Of a stretch of DNA of 64,000 nucleotides, positions 8,587 to 16,868 are shown piece after piece. A program made the translations under genes and the position numbers. The stretch is from Vreelandella malpeensis (GTDB taxonomy: Bacteria > Pseudomonadota > Gammaproteobacteria > Pseudomonadales > Halomonadaceae). Each line of letters opens with the position of its first letter. The stretch's first letter is position 1. The notes under the pieces are model-generated. The model did not search any database, was not told where the DNA came from, and was given only the letters and a program-made list of their open reading frames with translations. The stretch is from contig NZ_WHVL01000001.1 of assembly GCF_020622355.1 (NCBI RefSeq), positions 868,001-932,000 on the forward strand, written 5' to 3'.

Positions 8587-9096
8587 ATGAGAATGACCAT
8601 GAATCAGACCTTTCCGTTGACGCTTTCCAGCCACACCACCTCCCAGCGCATCGCCTTCATCCAGGGGCACTGGCACAGCGATATCGTCGGCCAGGCCTAC
8701 ACCTCCTTCATCGAAGAGATCGAGAAAAACGGCCTGCGCGCCGACCAAGTCGAGGTATTCACCGTCTCCGGCGCTTATGAAATCCCGCTTCAGGCCAAGG
8801 TACTGGCGGAAAGCGGCCGGTTTGGCGCCATCGTCGGCGCCGGCTTCGTCGTCGATGGCGGCATCTACCGCCACGACTTCGTCGCCCACGCGGTGATCGA
8901 CGGCATGATGCGCGTTCAGCTCGACACCCATGTACCGGTAATCTCGGTCGTGCTCACCCCGCATCACTTCCACGAGCACGCCACCCACCATGGCTTCTAC
9001 TTCGAGCACTTCGTGACCAAGGGGCGCGAAGCCGCCAGCGCCTGCCTGAACACGATGGAAAACCTGCACCGGGCGCGCAAGCTGAGCGAGGCGTGA
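8587..9096 (+). CDS. ribH: 6,7-dimethyl-8-ribityllumazine synthase (RibH2-like)
   Basis: The 169-residue protein is a lumazine synthase, the penultimate step of riboflavin synthesis, recognised from HWHSDIV near the N-terminus, the VSGAYEIPLQAK motif around residue 60 and the HDFVAHAVIDGMM helix. The phrase THHGFYFEHFVTKGREAA differs from the usual DQAIERAG of the core enzyme and recalls RibH2-type paralogs. ATGs at 8587, 8593 and 8599 are all possible. It stands alone behind an FMN riboswitch, without ribB/E/D or nusB, suggesting a second, flavin-controlled copy. Confidence 0.9.
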   Translation: MRMTMNQTFPLTLSSHTTSQRIAFIQGHWHSDIVGQAYTSFIEEIEKNGLRADQVEVFTVSGAYEIPLQAKVLAESGRFGAIVGAGFVVDGGIYRHDFVAHAVIDGMMRVQLDTHVPVISVVLTPHHFHEHATHHGFYFEHFVTKGREAASACLNTMENLHRARKLSEA

Positions 9097-9098
9097 TA

Positions 9099-9130
9099 TA
9101 CACAGGCCCGGTCAGCGCCGGGCCTGTGTA
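9099..9130 (+). terminator. Strong hairpin after ribH
   Basis: A perfect 13-bp stem (TACACAGGCCCGG / CCGGGCCTGTGTA) with a 6-base loop starts at the ribH stop codon. There is no T-run, so it may act as a 3' stabiliser as well as a terminator. Confidence 0.75.
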
Positions 9131-9151
9131 CAAGGCATCATTCAACAGCCG

Positions 9152-9261
9152 CTACCTCGCACGGTAGTGCTCAAGGCTTCGCGTGTCGATCACCACCCGC
9201 TCCTCGCTCTCGTCAGAAAAACGAACACTGCAGAGGGAATTGGCGTCATCGATTCGCTCCT
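9152..9261 (-). pseudogene. Decayed small reading frame downstream of the GNAT remnant
   Basis: On the minus strand an AAGGAG and ATG (about 9246) follow the GNAT stop, but the frame starting there soon ends, while an adjacent frame reads SVRFSDESEERVVIDTRSLE to a stop at 9152. This looks like a small gene with a frameshift. Weakly supported; I do not recognise the family. Confidence 0.3.
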
Positions 9262-9366
9262 TTATTCGATATCCAGCAGGTAGCTGTAGAAAGCAGTGTT
9301 GCGCTGCCAACCCAGCGATTCGTAGAGCGCTTGGGCGGGGCATTGTCGGTCTGAGTCATCAGTACC
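9262..9366 (-). pseudogene. 3' remnant of a GNAT acetyltransferase gene
   Basis: Reading leftwards, the sequence gives LVLMTQTDNAP, then, after a one-base frame slip, AQALYESLGW and a tail ending LLDIE with stop at 9262. This is the typical C-terminal motif of GNAT N-acetyltransferases (NxPAxxLYExLGF). The N-terminal two thirds are gone; the coding sequence abuts the MocR remnant on the other strand. Confidence 0.6.
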
Positions 9367-9659
9367 AGCTGCCCCCGGCAGTGAAGGCCGGTCTGCGGCT
9401 GTCGCCAGGCCACGCCGGCATGCACCTGGTGGCCGAGCTCGAAAGCATCGAGCAGGAAACCCGGCTGACGGCGCTGGGGCGCCAGGCGGGGGTAACGCTT
9501 TCGCCACTTTCGCGCTACTACCTGGGCACGCCGGCACGCACGGGGCTGGTGCTGGGCTATGCGGGCGCTTCGGACGAGGCGATCCTGCGCGCCGGGCAGT
9601 GGCTGTGCAGCCTCTGGCTCGCCGAAGTGGCCGCATCGAACGAAGGTCGACTATCTTGA
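9364..9659 (+). pseudogene. 3' remnant of a MocR/PdxR-type regulator gene
   Basis: The plus strand reads about 98 residues resembling the end of the aminotransferase-like domain of MocR regulators: LSPGHAGMHLVAELE, then GVTLSPLSRYYLG and LVLGYAGASDEAI, ending at 9659. No DNA-binding domain or PLP lysine remains and there is no proper start. It is fused back to back with the GNAT remnant, as expected if one deletion removed the 5' ends of two divergent genes. Confidence 0.6.
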
Positions 9660-9800
9660 TGAGAGGCCCACAGCGTGGCCAGCGGCGACGAATGAGCAGG
9701 GCCACGTATTCTCGGTATGCTCTCTTGTAGTAGGGTTACGCTTCACACGCGAATCGATACACCAAACATATCGGGAACACGGGTTCCCCCTGGGGTTAAT

Positions 9801-10526
9801 GTGGCTCAACCACTCTCTTCACCGGCGCCGTCTCAGGCGTCTCGCTGCAAGGCCTGGAGCGTGCACGTGCTCACGGCAAGCGGCGTGCTGCTGGGCACCA
9901 TGGCGCTGCTGGCGCTGATCGACGACAACCCGGTGGCGTGTCTTCTGTGGCTGGGCGCGGCGATGATGGTGGACGGCTTCGACGGCACCCTGGCGCGCAA
10001 GTACGAGGTGAAGACAATCCTGCCCCACTTCGACGGCTCGACCCTGGACATGGTGATCGATTACCTCACCTGGGCGTTCATCCCGGCGCTGTTCATCTAC
10101 TACTTCATCGACTTGCCGGCGGGCTTCGAGTTGCTGGCGGTGTTCACCATCCTGCTGTCGTCGATGTTCTGCTTCTGCAACGTCGACATGAAAAGCCAAG
10201 ACAACTACTTCGTCGGCTTCCCGGCGGCCTGGAACATCGCGGCGGCCTACTTCTTCATTCTCGACCTGCCGCCCTGGCTGACACTCGGCGCCATCCTGTT
10301 TCTCGCCGTGCTCACCGTCACCAAGATGAAGTTTCTCCACCCCTTCCGGGTGCGCCGCTTCATGCCGCTCAATATCGCCATCACCCTGGTATGGTGCGTG
10401 TGCGCCACCGTGCTGATTATCGAAAGCCCCGTCCATGCCGGCTGGGCGCTGCTGGGGCTGGCGGTGGCGTCCATCTACTTCGTGGGCATGTGCCTGTGGC
10501 GCACCGCTCAGGAGTGGTTCGACTGA
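9801..10526 (+). CDS. pcs: Phosphatidylcholine synthase
   Basis: Pcs condenses CDP-diacylglycerol with choline to give phosphatidylcholine at the inner membrane. The CDP-alcohol phosphotransferase signature is visible: MMVDGFDGTLARKYEVKT followed by FDGSTLDMVIDYLTW, supplying the D..DG..AR...G..D..D pattern (MVDGFDGTLAR ... HFDGSTLD). About eight hydrophobic helices follow. I chose the GTG at 9801 (GGGG five bases upstream, N-terminus AQPLSSPAP just before the conserved KAWSVHVLTASG); an ATG at 9717 adds 28 intergenic-looking residues. Confidence 0.88.
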   Translation: MAQPLSSPAPSQASRCKAWSVHVLTASGVLLGTMALLALIDDNPVACLLWLGAAMMVDGFDGTLARKYEVKTILPHFDGSTLDMVIDYLTWAFIPALFIYYFIDLPAGFELLAVFTILLSSMFCFCNVDMKSQDNYFVGFPAAWNIAAAYFFILDLPPWLTLGAILFLAVLTVTKMKFLHPFRVRRFMPLNIAITLVWCVCATVLIIESPVHAGWALLGLAVASIYFVGMCLWRTAQEWFD

Positions 10527-10566
10527 CTCACCCGCATTTACCCTAACCTGTTGAAAGGAGGCAAGG

Positions 10567-11259
10567 ATGCCGCTGACCAACCGACAACGCGAGCGCTTTC
10601 GGACACTCGCCGCCGAGACCGACGGTATCGATCTTGAGGTGTACCAGCGCTTCGAACGCGACCCGCTGGAGCCGATCATCGGCCTTGGCCGGCGCGATTT
10701 GCGCCTCGGCTTCTTCGGCCGCGACCCGGGCCGCGATGAAGTACGCTTCAACGAGCCCTTCATCGGCGCCGGCGGCCAGCTGGTCAGAAAGGCGCTCTAC
10801 CGCCACCTTTACGGCGAGGAGATGCCGGACTTCGACGCGGCAGAAGAGATCGGCGAGCACTTCTTCTGGATCAACACCGTGCCCTACAAGCCGGTCGGCA
10901 ACAAGGCGTGGTCGATGAAGGTCAAGCGCCGCTTTCATGGGCTGGTCAGCGAGGTACTGATCTCGCACTGGGAAGGCCGCACTCTGATCACCCTGGGGCG
11001 CGAGGCGTTTCTCTGGTTCGGCATCGACCGCCCGGAGGAAGAGCGCGACCGGCTGGAGGCGTTCTGGAAGCGCGAAGACCGCTTCGAGAACCATATCGAC
11101 GTCACCCTGGAAGACGCACACGGCAAAACTCAGACCTTCACGCTCTACCCGCTCCCCCACCCGTCACCGCTCAATCAGACCTGGTACCGTCGCTTCCCGG
11201 ATTTATTGAAGCAGCGCCTTGAGCAGCTGGACGTACGGCGAGACAACCTGACGCTCTGA
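10567..11259 (+). CDS. Uracil-DNA glycosylase family protein
   Basis: The 230-residue protein shows the UDG-superfamily pattern: GFFGRDPGRDEVRFNEPFIG near residues 48-67 in place of motif I (GxDPG), an internal INTVPYKPVG segment, and LPHPSPLNQTWYRRFPDLL near the C-terminus matching motif III (HPSPLN). Members excise uracil or related lesions from DNA; the subfamily is unclear. AAAGGAGG lies just before the ATG. It follows pcs by 40 bp and converges on the DUF1176 remnant. Confidence 0.75.
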   Translation: MPLTNRQRERFRTLAAETDGIDLEVYQRFERDPLEPIIGLGRRDLRLGFFGRDPGRDEVRFNEPFIGAGGQLVRKALYRHLYGEEMPDFDAAEEIGEHFFWINTVPYKPVGNKAWSMKVKRRFHGLVSEVLISHWEGRTLITLGREAFLWFGIDRPEEERDRLEAFWKREDRFENHIDVTLEDAHGKTQTFTLYPLPHPSPLNQTWYRRFPDLLKQRLEQLDVRRDNLTL

Positions 11260-11284
11260 GCGGTTGGCTCATCGCTCGGAGCCA

Positions 11285-11786
11285 TCATTCGGCCTCGAAG
11301 ACGACGGGAAACTCGCCGGCCTCATCATCGCAGATTTCCTGGGCGCGATACTCGGTCAGCCGGAAATCACCCTGCTCCCACTGCCAGGTACGCTCGCCAC
11401 CGCAGCCGCCGACGCCGCGACCCTTGTACCGGTCGGTCAGGACACCGGTGTCGGGATCGAAGAGCGAGGCGGTGCCGGTCCAGTTCCCGTTACGCCACAA
11501 GGCAAACAGCAACTTGCGCGGTTCGGCGTCTTCCGGCTGGTAGACCGCCTCGAAAGACGTCTGGTAGGCACCTGCGTTGCAGGGCAAGAGCCACAGATCG
11601 CCACCCATGTCATCATCCATCGCGTAGCGCTGGGGCGTGATCCCCAGCGATTCGTCGACGGGGGTGCAGGTATCACTCATCTGCGCGCCAACCGCTTTGG
11701 GCAGTGCTGACGCTGGCCTCAACGGCAAACCCTATCGACAGCCCCATGACAGCAGCCGTCATCCAGCCAAATGAACGCAACATCAT
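11285..11786 (-). pseudogene. Broken DUF1176 secreted protein gene
   Basis: The ATG at 11786, with AAGG upstream, encodes a good signal peptide (FGWMTAAVMGLSIGFAVEA) but its frame stops at 11673. The adjacent frame (open from 11728 to the stop at 11285) carries the DUF1176-type C-terminal part, about 130 residues ending DDEAGEFPVVFEAE. Family members are usually more than 300 residues. A frameshift plus a large internal deletion would explain this. A shortened protein from an internal start is possible but would lack the signal. Confidence 0.6.
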
Positions 11787-11955
11787 GACTACCTTCCTCT
11801 TGCGATGAGCGTTCATGACTCATCGCGACTTGGCAATATCCCTATTTGATACGCCGATTTCATCCAGGTAGCCATCCCCAGGCAATGTTTTCCACTGTCG
11901 CTTCTTATTTCATCCTCATGCAGGCCACCGCGTGTTCGCGTAACGGTGGAGGGGA

Positions 11956-12411
11956 TGGAATTGCCCCGCCGGCGCGGGGAACGGCTTCCTCCAGCTTGTT
12001 CGGCGAGCGGAGCTTCTGGTTCATCCCCGCAGGTGCGGGGAACGGACCCTGAGTGATGCCCACAAAATGCCCTTTGGCGGTTCATCCCCGCAGGTGCGGG
12101 GAACGGACGGTGGCTGCCATACTGCGCTCACCCTCAGGCGGTTCATCCCCCCAGGTGCGGGGAACGGGCCAGCGCAAATTCTCCAGGCGCGAGAACGAGC
12201 GGTTCATCCCCGCAGGTGCGGGGAACGGGTACCAATAGACTCCAGGTCGGCCAACACGGGCGGTTCATCCCCGCGCCTGCGGGGAACGGTCGCCCCTGAT
12301 CACCTGGAGGAAGCAGCCCGACGGTTCATCCCCGCGCCTGCGGGGAACGGTCGGCAACGCTGGCCAACCACTCGCAGCCCGCCGGTTCATCCCCACGCCT
12401 GCGGGGAACGG
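11956..12411 (-). CRISPR. Orphan CRISPR array, type I-E-like repeats
   Basis: Eight 29-bp repeats recur every 61 bp (starts 11956, 12017, 12078, 12139, 12200, 12261, 12322, 12383), giving seven 32-bp spacers. On the minus strand the repeat reads CGTTCCCCGC...GGGGATGAACCG, typical of type I-E. The leftmost copy is degenerate and the AT-rich leader is on the right, so transcription should run on the minus strand with the newest spacer at 12351-12382. The four regular distal repeats carry core CAGGTG (one also mutated at 12151); the three leader-side repeats carry GCCTG instead. No cas gene is in the window. Confidence 0.97.
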
Positions 12412-12545
12412 TCTAATTATAGACAATTGATCTAAAAGACAAAAACAGGCAACAAAAAATCCACCACCGTGTTTGGTTACTTTTTGATCAACAGCATATT
12501 ATTAAAGAACCCTAAAATCAGTTACTTGCTAAGCCCCTATAAAAG
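12412..12545 (-). promoter_or_regulatory. CRISPR leader region
   Basis: The sequence right of the last repeat turns abruptly AT-rich in an otherwise GC-rich chromosome, as expected of a leader holding the array promoter and integration signals. The first bases form a small inverted repeat, GTCTA-ATTA-TAGAC (12411-12424). No coding frame is apparent up to the MocR gene stop at 12606. Boundaries are approximate. Confidence 0.65.
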
Positions 12546-12605
12546 TCCACTAAGCGTGATGTTATAGCTGCGTATTCGCGGTGATGTCTACTGAGTCGAA
12601 CGCTG

Positions 12606-14063
12606 CTACTCGAGCGGCTGCAGGGCTTCCTCGACCATTGCACCCGCCAGTGCGCCCACGCGGCGCACGGCGTCTTCGATATCCGGCGTAAGTGTGAACG
12701 CGTAGTTCAGCCGCAAACACTGGCGGAACTTGCCCGAGGCGGAGAATAGCGCTCCCGGGGCAACGTGAAGGCGGTGCTCGGCCAAGCGGTCGTTGAGACG
12801 CACGCAGTCCACGGCGGCGGGTAGCTCTACCCAGAGCAGAAAGCCGCCCTGGGGGTAGCTGATGCCGGTACCGGGCGGGAAGTAGCGCTGCACCCAGCCA
12901 ATCATTACGTCGCGCTGGCGCTGGTACTGGCGGATGACCGCGCGCAGGTGGCGATCGAAATGGCCCTTGGCGATGAATTCCGCCACCGCCCGTTGGGGCA
13001 GTGTGGCGGAGGCGCCGGTGGAGACGTACTTCATGTGCAGCGCCTGGTCGCGGTAGCGCCCCGGCGCTAGCCAGCCGACTCTAAACCCGGGGCCCAGGGT
13101 CTTGGAAAAGCCGCTGCACAGCAGTACCCGGCCGTCGTCATCGAAGGATTTCACGGTCGGCGGGCGAGGTTGGGCATACGCCAGATCGCCGTAGATGTCG
13201 TCTTCGATGATCGCCACGTCGAAGCGCTGAGCGAGCTGCACCAGCGCGCGCTTGCGCTCGGCGGGCAGGGTGTAGCCCAGCGGGTTGTTGAAGGTGGGCG
13301 TGATCTGGATCGCGCGGATCGGCCACTGCTCGAGCGCCAGCTCCAGCGCTTCGAGGCTGATGCCGGTTTGCGGGTCGGTGGGAATCTCCAGTGCTTTCAG
13401 GCCGTTGGCCTTGAGGATCTGCAGGGTGCCGTAGAAGCTGGGGGAGTCGACCGCCACCACGTCGCCGGGCTGGGTCAGGATGCGCAGGGCGATGGCCAGC
13501 GCTTCCTGACAGCCGGTGGTGATCAGGATATCGTCCGGGTGCAGCAGGCAGTTGGAGGCCACCGCCAGCTTGGCCACCTGCTGGCGAAGCTCGGGACTGC
13601 CGATGAGCGTGTCGTAGTTGAAGCCGTTGAGCTCGGTACGGCGATGCAGCCCGCCCAGAATTTTCGAAAGCGGCTTGAGCGTGGCGCATTCGAGGTTCGG
13701 CACCCCGCGCCCCAGCTGCAGCCGGTCGTCGTCGCGCCGGGTGGCGATGAGCTCCAGCACTTGGTCCCACTGGGAGACGTCCAGCGGCCGTTGGGCCGGG
13801 CGCGACGCCGAGGGCAGCACCGAGGGCGCGTATCCCGGCAGCACGAAGTAGCCGGATTTCGGCCGCGACTCGATCAGCGCCGCGTCCATGAGTTGCCGAT
13901 ACGCCTCCTGGGCGGTCGAGATGCCTACGTCCATTTCCTGGCATACGGCACGAATCGACGGCAGGCGATCCCCCGGACGATAAAGACCATGCTCGATACG
14001 CTCGCGCAATACAGCGGCCACTGATTCATAACGTGTCACGGTGCCTGCCTCTTCAGTCGCCAT
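12606..14063 (-). CDS. MocR-type GntR/aminotransferase transcriptional regulator
   Basis: The 485-residue protein joins an N-terminal GntR winged helix (RIEHGLYRPGDRLPSIRAVC, near residues 22-41) to a class I aminotransferase domain with the PLP lysine in CSGFSKTLGPGFRVGW. MocR proteins sense PLP or amino compounds and regulate a divergent gene, here DUF1127-phzF. I chose the ATG at 14063; a GTG at 14084 adds seven residues. An inverted repeat lies 35 bp upstream. The regulated pathway is unknown. Confidence 0.88.
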   Translation of the reverse strand: MATEEAGTVTRYESVAAVLRERIEHGLYRPGDRLPSIRAVCQEMDVGISTAQEAYRQLMDAALIESRPKSGYFVLPGYAPSVLPSASRPAQRPLDVSQWDQVLELIATRRDDDRLQLGRGVPNLECATLKPLSKILGGLHRRTELNGFNYDTLIGSPELRQQVAKLAVASNCLLHPDDILITTGCQEALAIALRILTQPGDVVAVDSPSFYGTLQILKANGLKALEIPTDPQTGISLEALELALEQWPIRAIQITPTFNNPLGYTLPAERKRALVQLAQRFDVAIIEDDIYGDLAYAQPRPPTVKSFDDDGRVLLCSGFSKTLGPGFRVGWLAPGRYRDQALHMKYVSTGASATLPQRAVAEFIAKGHFDRHLRAVIRQYQRQRDVMIGWVQRYFPPGTGISYPQGGFLLWVELPAAVDCVRLNDRLAEHRLHVAPGALFSASGKFRQCLRLNYAFTLTPDIEDAVRRVGALAGAMVEEALQPLE

Positions 14064-14097
14064 ACAGTTGGTGGATAAAGCCACCCTACAGCACCTG

Positions 14098-14118
14098 AAA
14101 ATACCTCAACTGTATTTT
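14098..14118. promoter_or_regulatory. Inverted repeat in the MocR / DUF1127 divergent promoter
   Basis: AAAATAC - 7 bases - GTATTTT is a perfect inverted repeat between the two divergent genes. CTGTATT also recurs as a direct repeat at 14110 and 14139. Either could be the MocR operator. Confidence 0.4.
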
Positions 14119-14195
14119 AAAATCTTTCATTTCTATATCTGTATTGAACTTATGTTGCTGAGTAACCTGAACGGGCCCCCTACAGGAGACCTCCC

Positions 14196-14354
14196 ATGCC
14201 CCGCTTCAGCCTTGCAAGCATCCGATCCGGACTACGCCGTTACCGTGAGCGTCAACGCAGCCGCCGCCAGCTCGCCACCCTTGACGACCGGCTCTTGAGG
14301 GATGTCGGCATCAGTCGCGCACAGGTTCGCCGCGAAAGCCGCCGCCTCTTCTGA
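14196..14354 (+). CDS. DUF1127 (YjiS-like) small protein
   Basis: A 52-residue, Arg-rich protein starting MPRFSLASIRSGLRRYRE and containing the DUF1127 core LATLDDRLLRDVGISRAQV. AGGAG lies 7 bases upstream of the ATG. In other bacteria DUF1127 proteins are small RNA-binding or regulatory proteins. It sits between the MocR regulator and phzF, 26 bp before phzF, and is probably co-transcribed with it. Confidence 0.85.
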   Translation: MPRFSLASIRSGLRRYRERQRSRRQLATLDDRLLRDVGISRAQVRRESRRLF

Positions 14355-14380
14355 CACGCTCTTTTACCAGGGACCGCCCC

Positions 14381-15223
14381 ATGAAAACCGCGACCTACCA
14401 TCTACTCGACGTTTTTACCGATACCCGCTTCGCAGGCAATCAGCTTGCCGTGTTTCTCGATGCCGATGCGCTCGACAGCCGCACCTGCCAGGCGATCGCC
14501 CGGGAGCTCAATCTGGCGGAGACGGTCTTTCTGGGCCGCGCCGATGCGGCGAATCGCTATCCGATGCGCATCTTCACGCCGGTCGAAGCGCTCGATTTCG
14601 CCGGCCACCCCACCGTAGGCACCGCCTGGCTTCTGGCCGACCTCGGCCTGGTCGATCGCGGACAGGCGCTGACGCTGGTGCCGCCGGTCGGCGCGCTGCC
14701 CATCGCCTTCGACGATGACCGAGCCAGCTTCATTACCGCGCACCCCGCCCGGATAGCATCGAGCGCGCTGGACGGTCCCGCCGCCGCGGCGCTGCTGGGG
14801 CTCGAGGCGCACCAGGTCGTCGGTACGCCCGTCATCTCTTCCTGCGGGCTAGCTTTTCATCTGATCGAGCTGCGCGATCTGGCAGCGCTGGCGGCGGTCA
14901 GCCTTTCGGCGGCCGAGTGGAAGGCCCGCGTGGCGCCAACCGGTGTCGAGCAGGTCTACCTCTATGTGGCCGATAACCTGCCGAGACTGCGCACCCGCAT
15001 GTTCTCCCGCGAGCACGGCGTGTGCGAGGATGCCGCCACCGGCAGCGCGGCGGCGGCGCTGAGCGGCTATCTTGCCACCACCGGAACGGCGCGGCGCTGG
15101 ACCCTTCACCAAGGCGTGGAGATGGGACGGCCCAGCGTGATCGACACCGCCATGGACGCTGACCGGGTACGCGTCGGTGGCCGTGCCGTCTGGATGGGCA
15201 AGGGAGAACTGCGGATCGGTTAG
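14381..15223 (+). CDS. PhzF-family isomerase
   Basis: The 280-residue protein has PhzF/diaminopimelate-epimerase-like features: LLDVFTDTRFAGNQLAVFLDA at the N-terminus, ELNLAETVFL with the family glutamate near residue 47, DFAGHPTVGTAWLL, and CEDAATGSAAAALSGYL in the second half. Family members isomerise small metabolites; PhzF proper acts in phenazine synthesis, but no other phenazine genes are here, so the substrate is unknown. It is the likely target of the divergent MocR regulator. Confidence 0.9.
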   Translation: MKTATYHLLDVFTDTRFAGNQLAVFLDADALDSRTCQAIARELNLAETVFLGRADAANRYPMRIFTPVEALDFAGHPTVGTAWLLADLGLVDRGQALTLVPPVGALPIAFDDDRASFITAHPARIASSALDGPAAAALLGLEAHQVVGTPVISSCGLAFHLIELRDLAALAAVSLSAAEWKARVAPTGVEQVYLYVADNLPRLRTRMFSREHGVCEDAATGSAAAALSGYLATTGTARRWTLHQGVEMGRPSVIDTAMDADRVRVGGRAVWMGKGELRIG

Positions 15224-15390
15224 CTCCCCATCCTCTGGCATAACAACCTGCCGCTGATGATGGGGTGCCATCACTGGGGCGGCTGAGGCCGCCTTCGCGG
15301 ATGCCTCGCTGCGCTCGTTATACCGCGCTACGGGGCTAGGGATGAATCAGAGCATGCACCGTAGCGGGTGAGGTAAGCGCCCGCCAAGTC

Positions 15391-16806
15391 TTACCGCGTT
15401 GTGGGAATCAAACTCGAGGGGCCTCGGGCAATGAAGCGTCCCTTGCCGGGACCGCCCGTAGGGCGCCCCTGGTCGGCCACGATCTCGCCGTTGGAAATGA
15501 CGGTGACGGGATAACCGATCAACTCCATGCCCTCGTAGGGCGTGTAGTCACAGTTGTGGTTGAGCATCGATTGCGAGAGCGTGACGCGCTTCTCCGGGTC
15601 CCATAGGGCAATATCGGCATCCGAGCCGATGGCGATGGTTCCCTTGCGAGGATACATGCCATACACCTTGGCATGATTGGTCGCTGACAGAGCAACGAAC
15701 TGATTCAGGCTGATGCGCCCTTCGCTGACCCCTTTGCTGAACAGGATCGGCAGGCGCGTCTCGACGCCGGGAATACCGTTGGGCACGTACTTGAAGCTCG
15801 TGTCGGCACCGGCCTTTTGCTTGCCGGTCTCGCTTTCGTAGATGAACGGGCAGTGGTCCGATGTAAAGGTCGAGAACACGTCTCTGGCCAGGGCATCCCA
15901 GCAGGCTTTCTGGTTGGCTTCGTCTCGCGGAGGCGGGCTGCACACGTACTTGCTTCCCTCCATGTTGGCGTTATCCAGATCGTCTGCGGTCAGCGTCAGG
16001 TACTGCGGGCAGGTCTCCGCATAGATGGGCAGGCCACGCCGCTTCGCCCACTCGATCTGCTCGATCACATCGCCACCGGAGACATGCACGACGAACAGCG
16101 GAACATCGACCAGCTCGGCGAAACTGATCGCACGATGCGTCGCCTCGCGCTCGACCACGATGGGCCGGGAGTCGGCATGGCCGCGCGGCCCAGTCTGGCC
16201 GGCCTTCTCCAGGCGCTCGGTCATCTGCTGGATGGCGTCGAAATTCTCCGCGTGCACCATGGTCAGCGCGCCTTCGCGACGCGCCGCCTCCATGACCCGG
16301 AAAATCTCGCCGTCGTTCAGCGCCATATCCTCGTAGGTCATGAAGATCTTGATCGACGAGACCCCCTCTTGCACGACCTTGGGCAGATCATGCTCGAGCG
16401 CTTGCTGAGTAGGGTCGGTAATGATGGCGTGCAGGGCATAGTCGATATGACACTTGTCCGCCGCGCGCTGATGATGCTCCGCGACCGAATCGAGCAGTGA
16501 CGCTCCGCGCTCCTGAAGCGAGAAGGCAATGACCGTGGTATTGCCACCGCAGGCGGCCGACCGGGTACCGGATTCGAAGTCGTCGGCCATCACGCTGCCG
16601 TCGCTGGTGGGCTGCGCCAGATGAACGTGACTGTCGATGCCGCCGGGCAGGACCAAAAGCCCCGTGGCGTCGATCTCGCGCTCCCCGCCCTCCAGTTTGT
16701 CCGCCAGGGCCACGATCTTGCCCTCACGAATCCCGACATCGCAGCGCATGGTGTCGCTTGCGGTCACCACGGTGCCGTTACGAATGATCAAATCGAATCC
16801 GGTCAT
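15391..16806 (-). CDS. hydA: D-hydantoinase / dihydropyrimidinase
   Basis: The 471-residue amidohydrolase opens cyclic ureides such as dihydrouracil or 5-substituted hydantoins. Metal ligands are visible: H60 and H62 in GIDSHVHL, the carbamylated K153 in SIKIFMTYED, H185 (MVHAEN), H241 (VVHVSGG) and the aspartate of TSDHCPF. It is the last gene of the eight-gene operon starting at dctP (24869), 62 bp after the AtzF-like gene. No N-carbamoyl amino acid amidohydrolase gene is visible nearby. Confidence 0.92.
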   Translation of the reverse strand: MTGFDLIIRNGTVVTASDTMRCDVGIREGKIVALADKLEGGEREIDATGLLVLPGGIDSHVHLAQPTSDGSVMADDFESGTRSAACGGNTTVIAFSLQERGASLLDSVAEHHQRAADKCHIDYALHAIITDPTQQALEHDLPKVVQEGVSSIKIFMTYEDMALNDGEIFRVMEAARREGALTMVHAENFDAIQQMTERLEKAGQTGPRGHADSRPIVVEREATHRAISFAELVDVPLFVVHVSGGDVIEQIEWAKRRGLPIYAETCPQYLTLTADDLDNANMEGSKYVCSPPPRDEANQKACWDALARDVFSTFTSDHCPFIYESETGKQKAGADTSFKYVPNGIPGVETRLPILFSKGVSEGRISLNQFVALSATNHAKVYGMYPRKGTIAIGSDADIALWDPEKRVTLSQSMLNHNCDYTPYEGMELIGYPVTVISNGEIVADQGRPTGGPGKGRFIARGPSSLIPTTR

Positions 16807-16868
16807 GTAAAGATGCTCTTGTTAGTAAGTGTCGTAGGTGAGTATCGCGGACGAAAGACCCGCAGCGA

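Noticed and set aside
11846..12435. Several plus-strand reading frames across the CRISPR array (repeating RFIPAGAGN or GSSPQVRGT)
   Set aside because: They are translations of the repeats and spacers, a well-known annotation artefact; no ribosome sites.
15327..15365. GCTACGG ... CCGTAGC hairpin between phzF and hydA as a terminator
   Set aside because: Only 7 bp with a 25-base loop and no T-run; a 6-bp GGCGGC-TGAG-GCCGCC hairpin at 15278 is equally weak.
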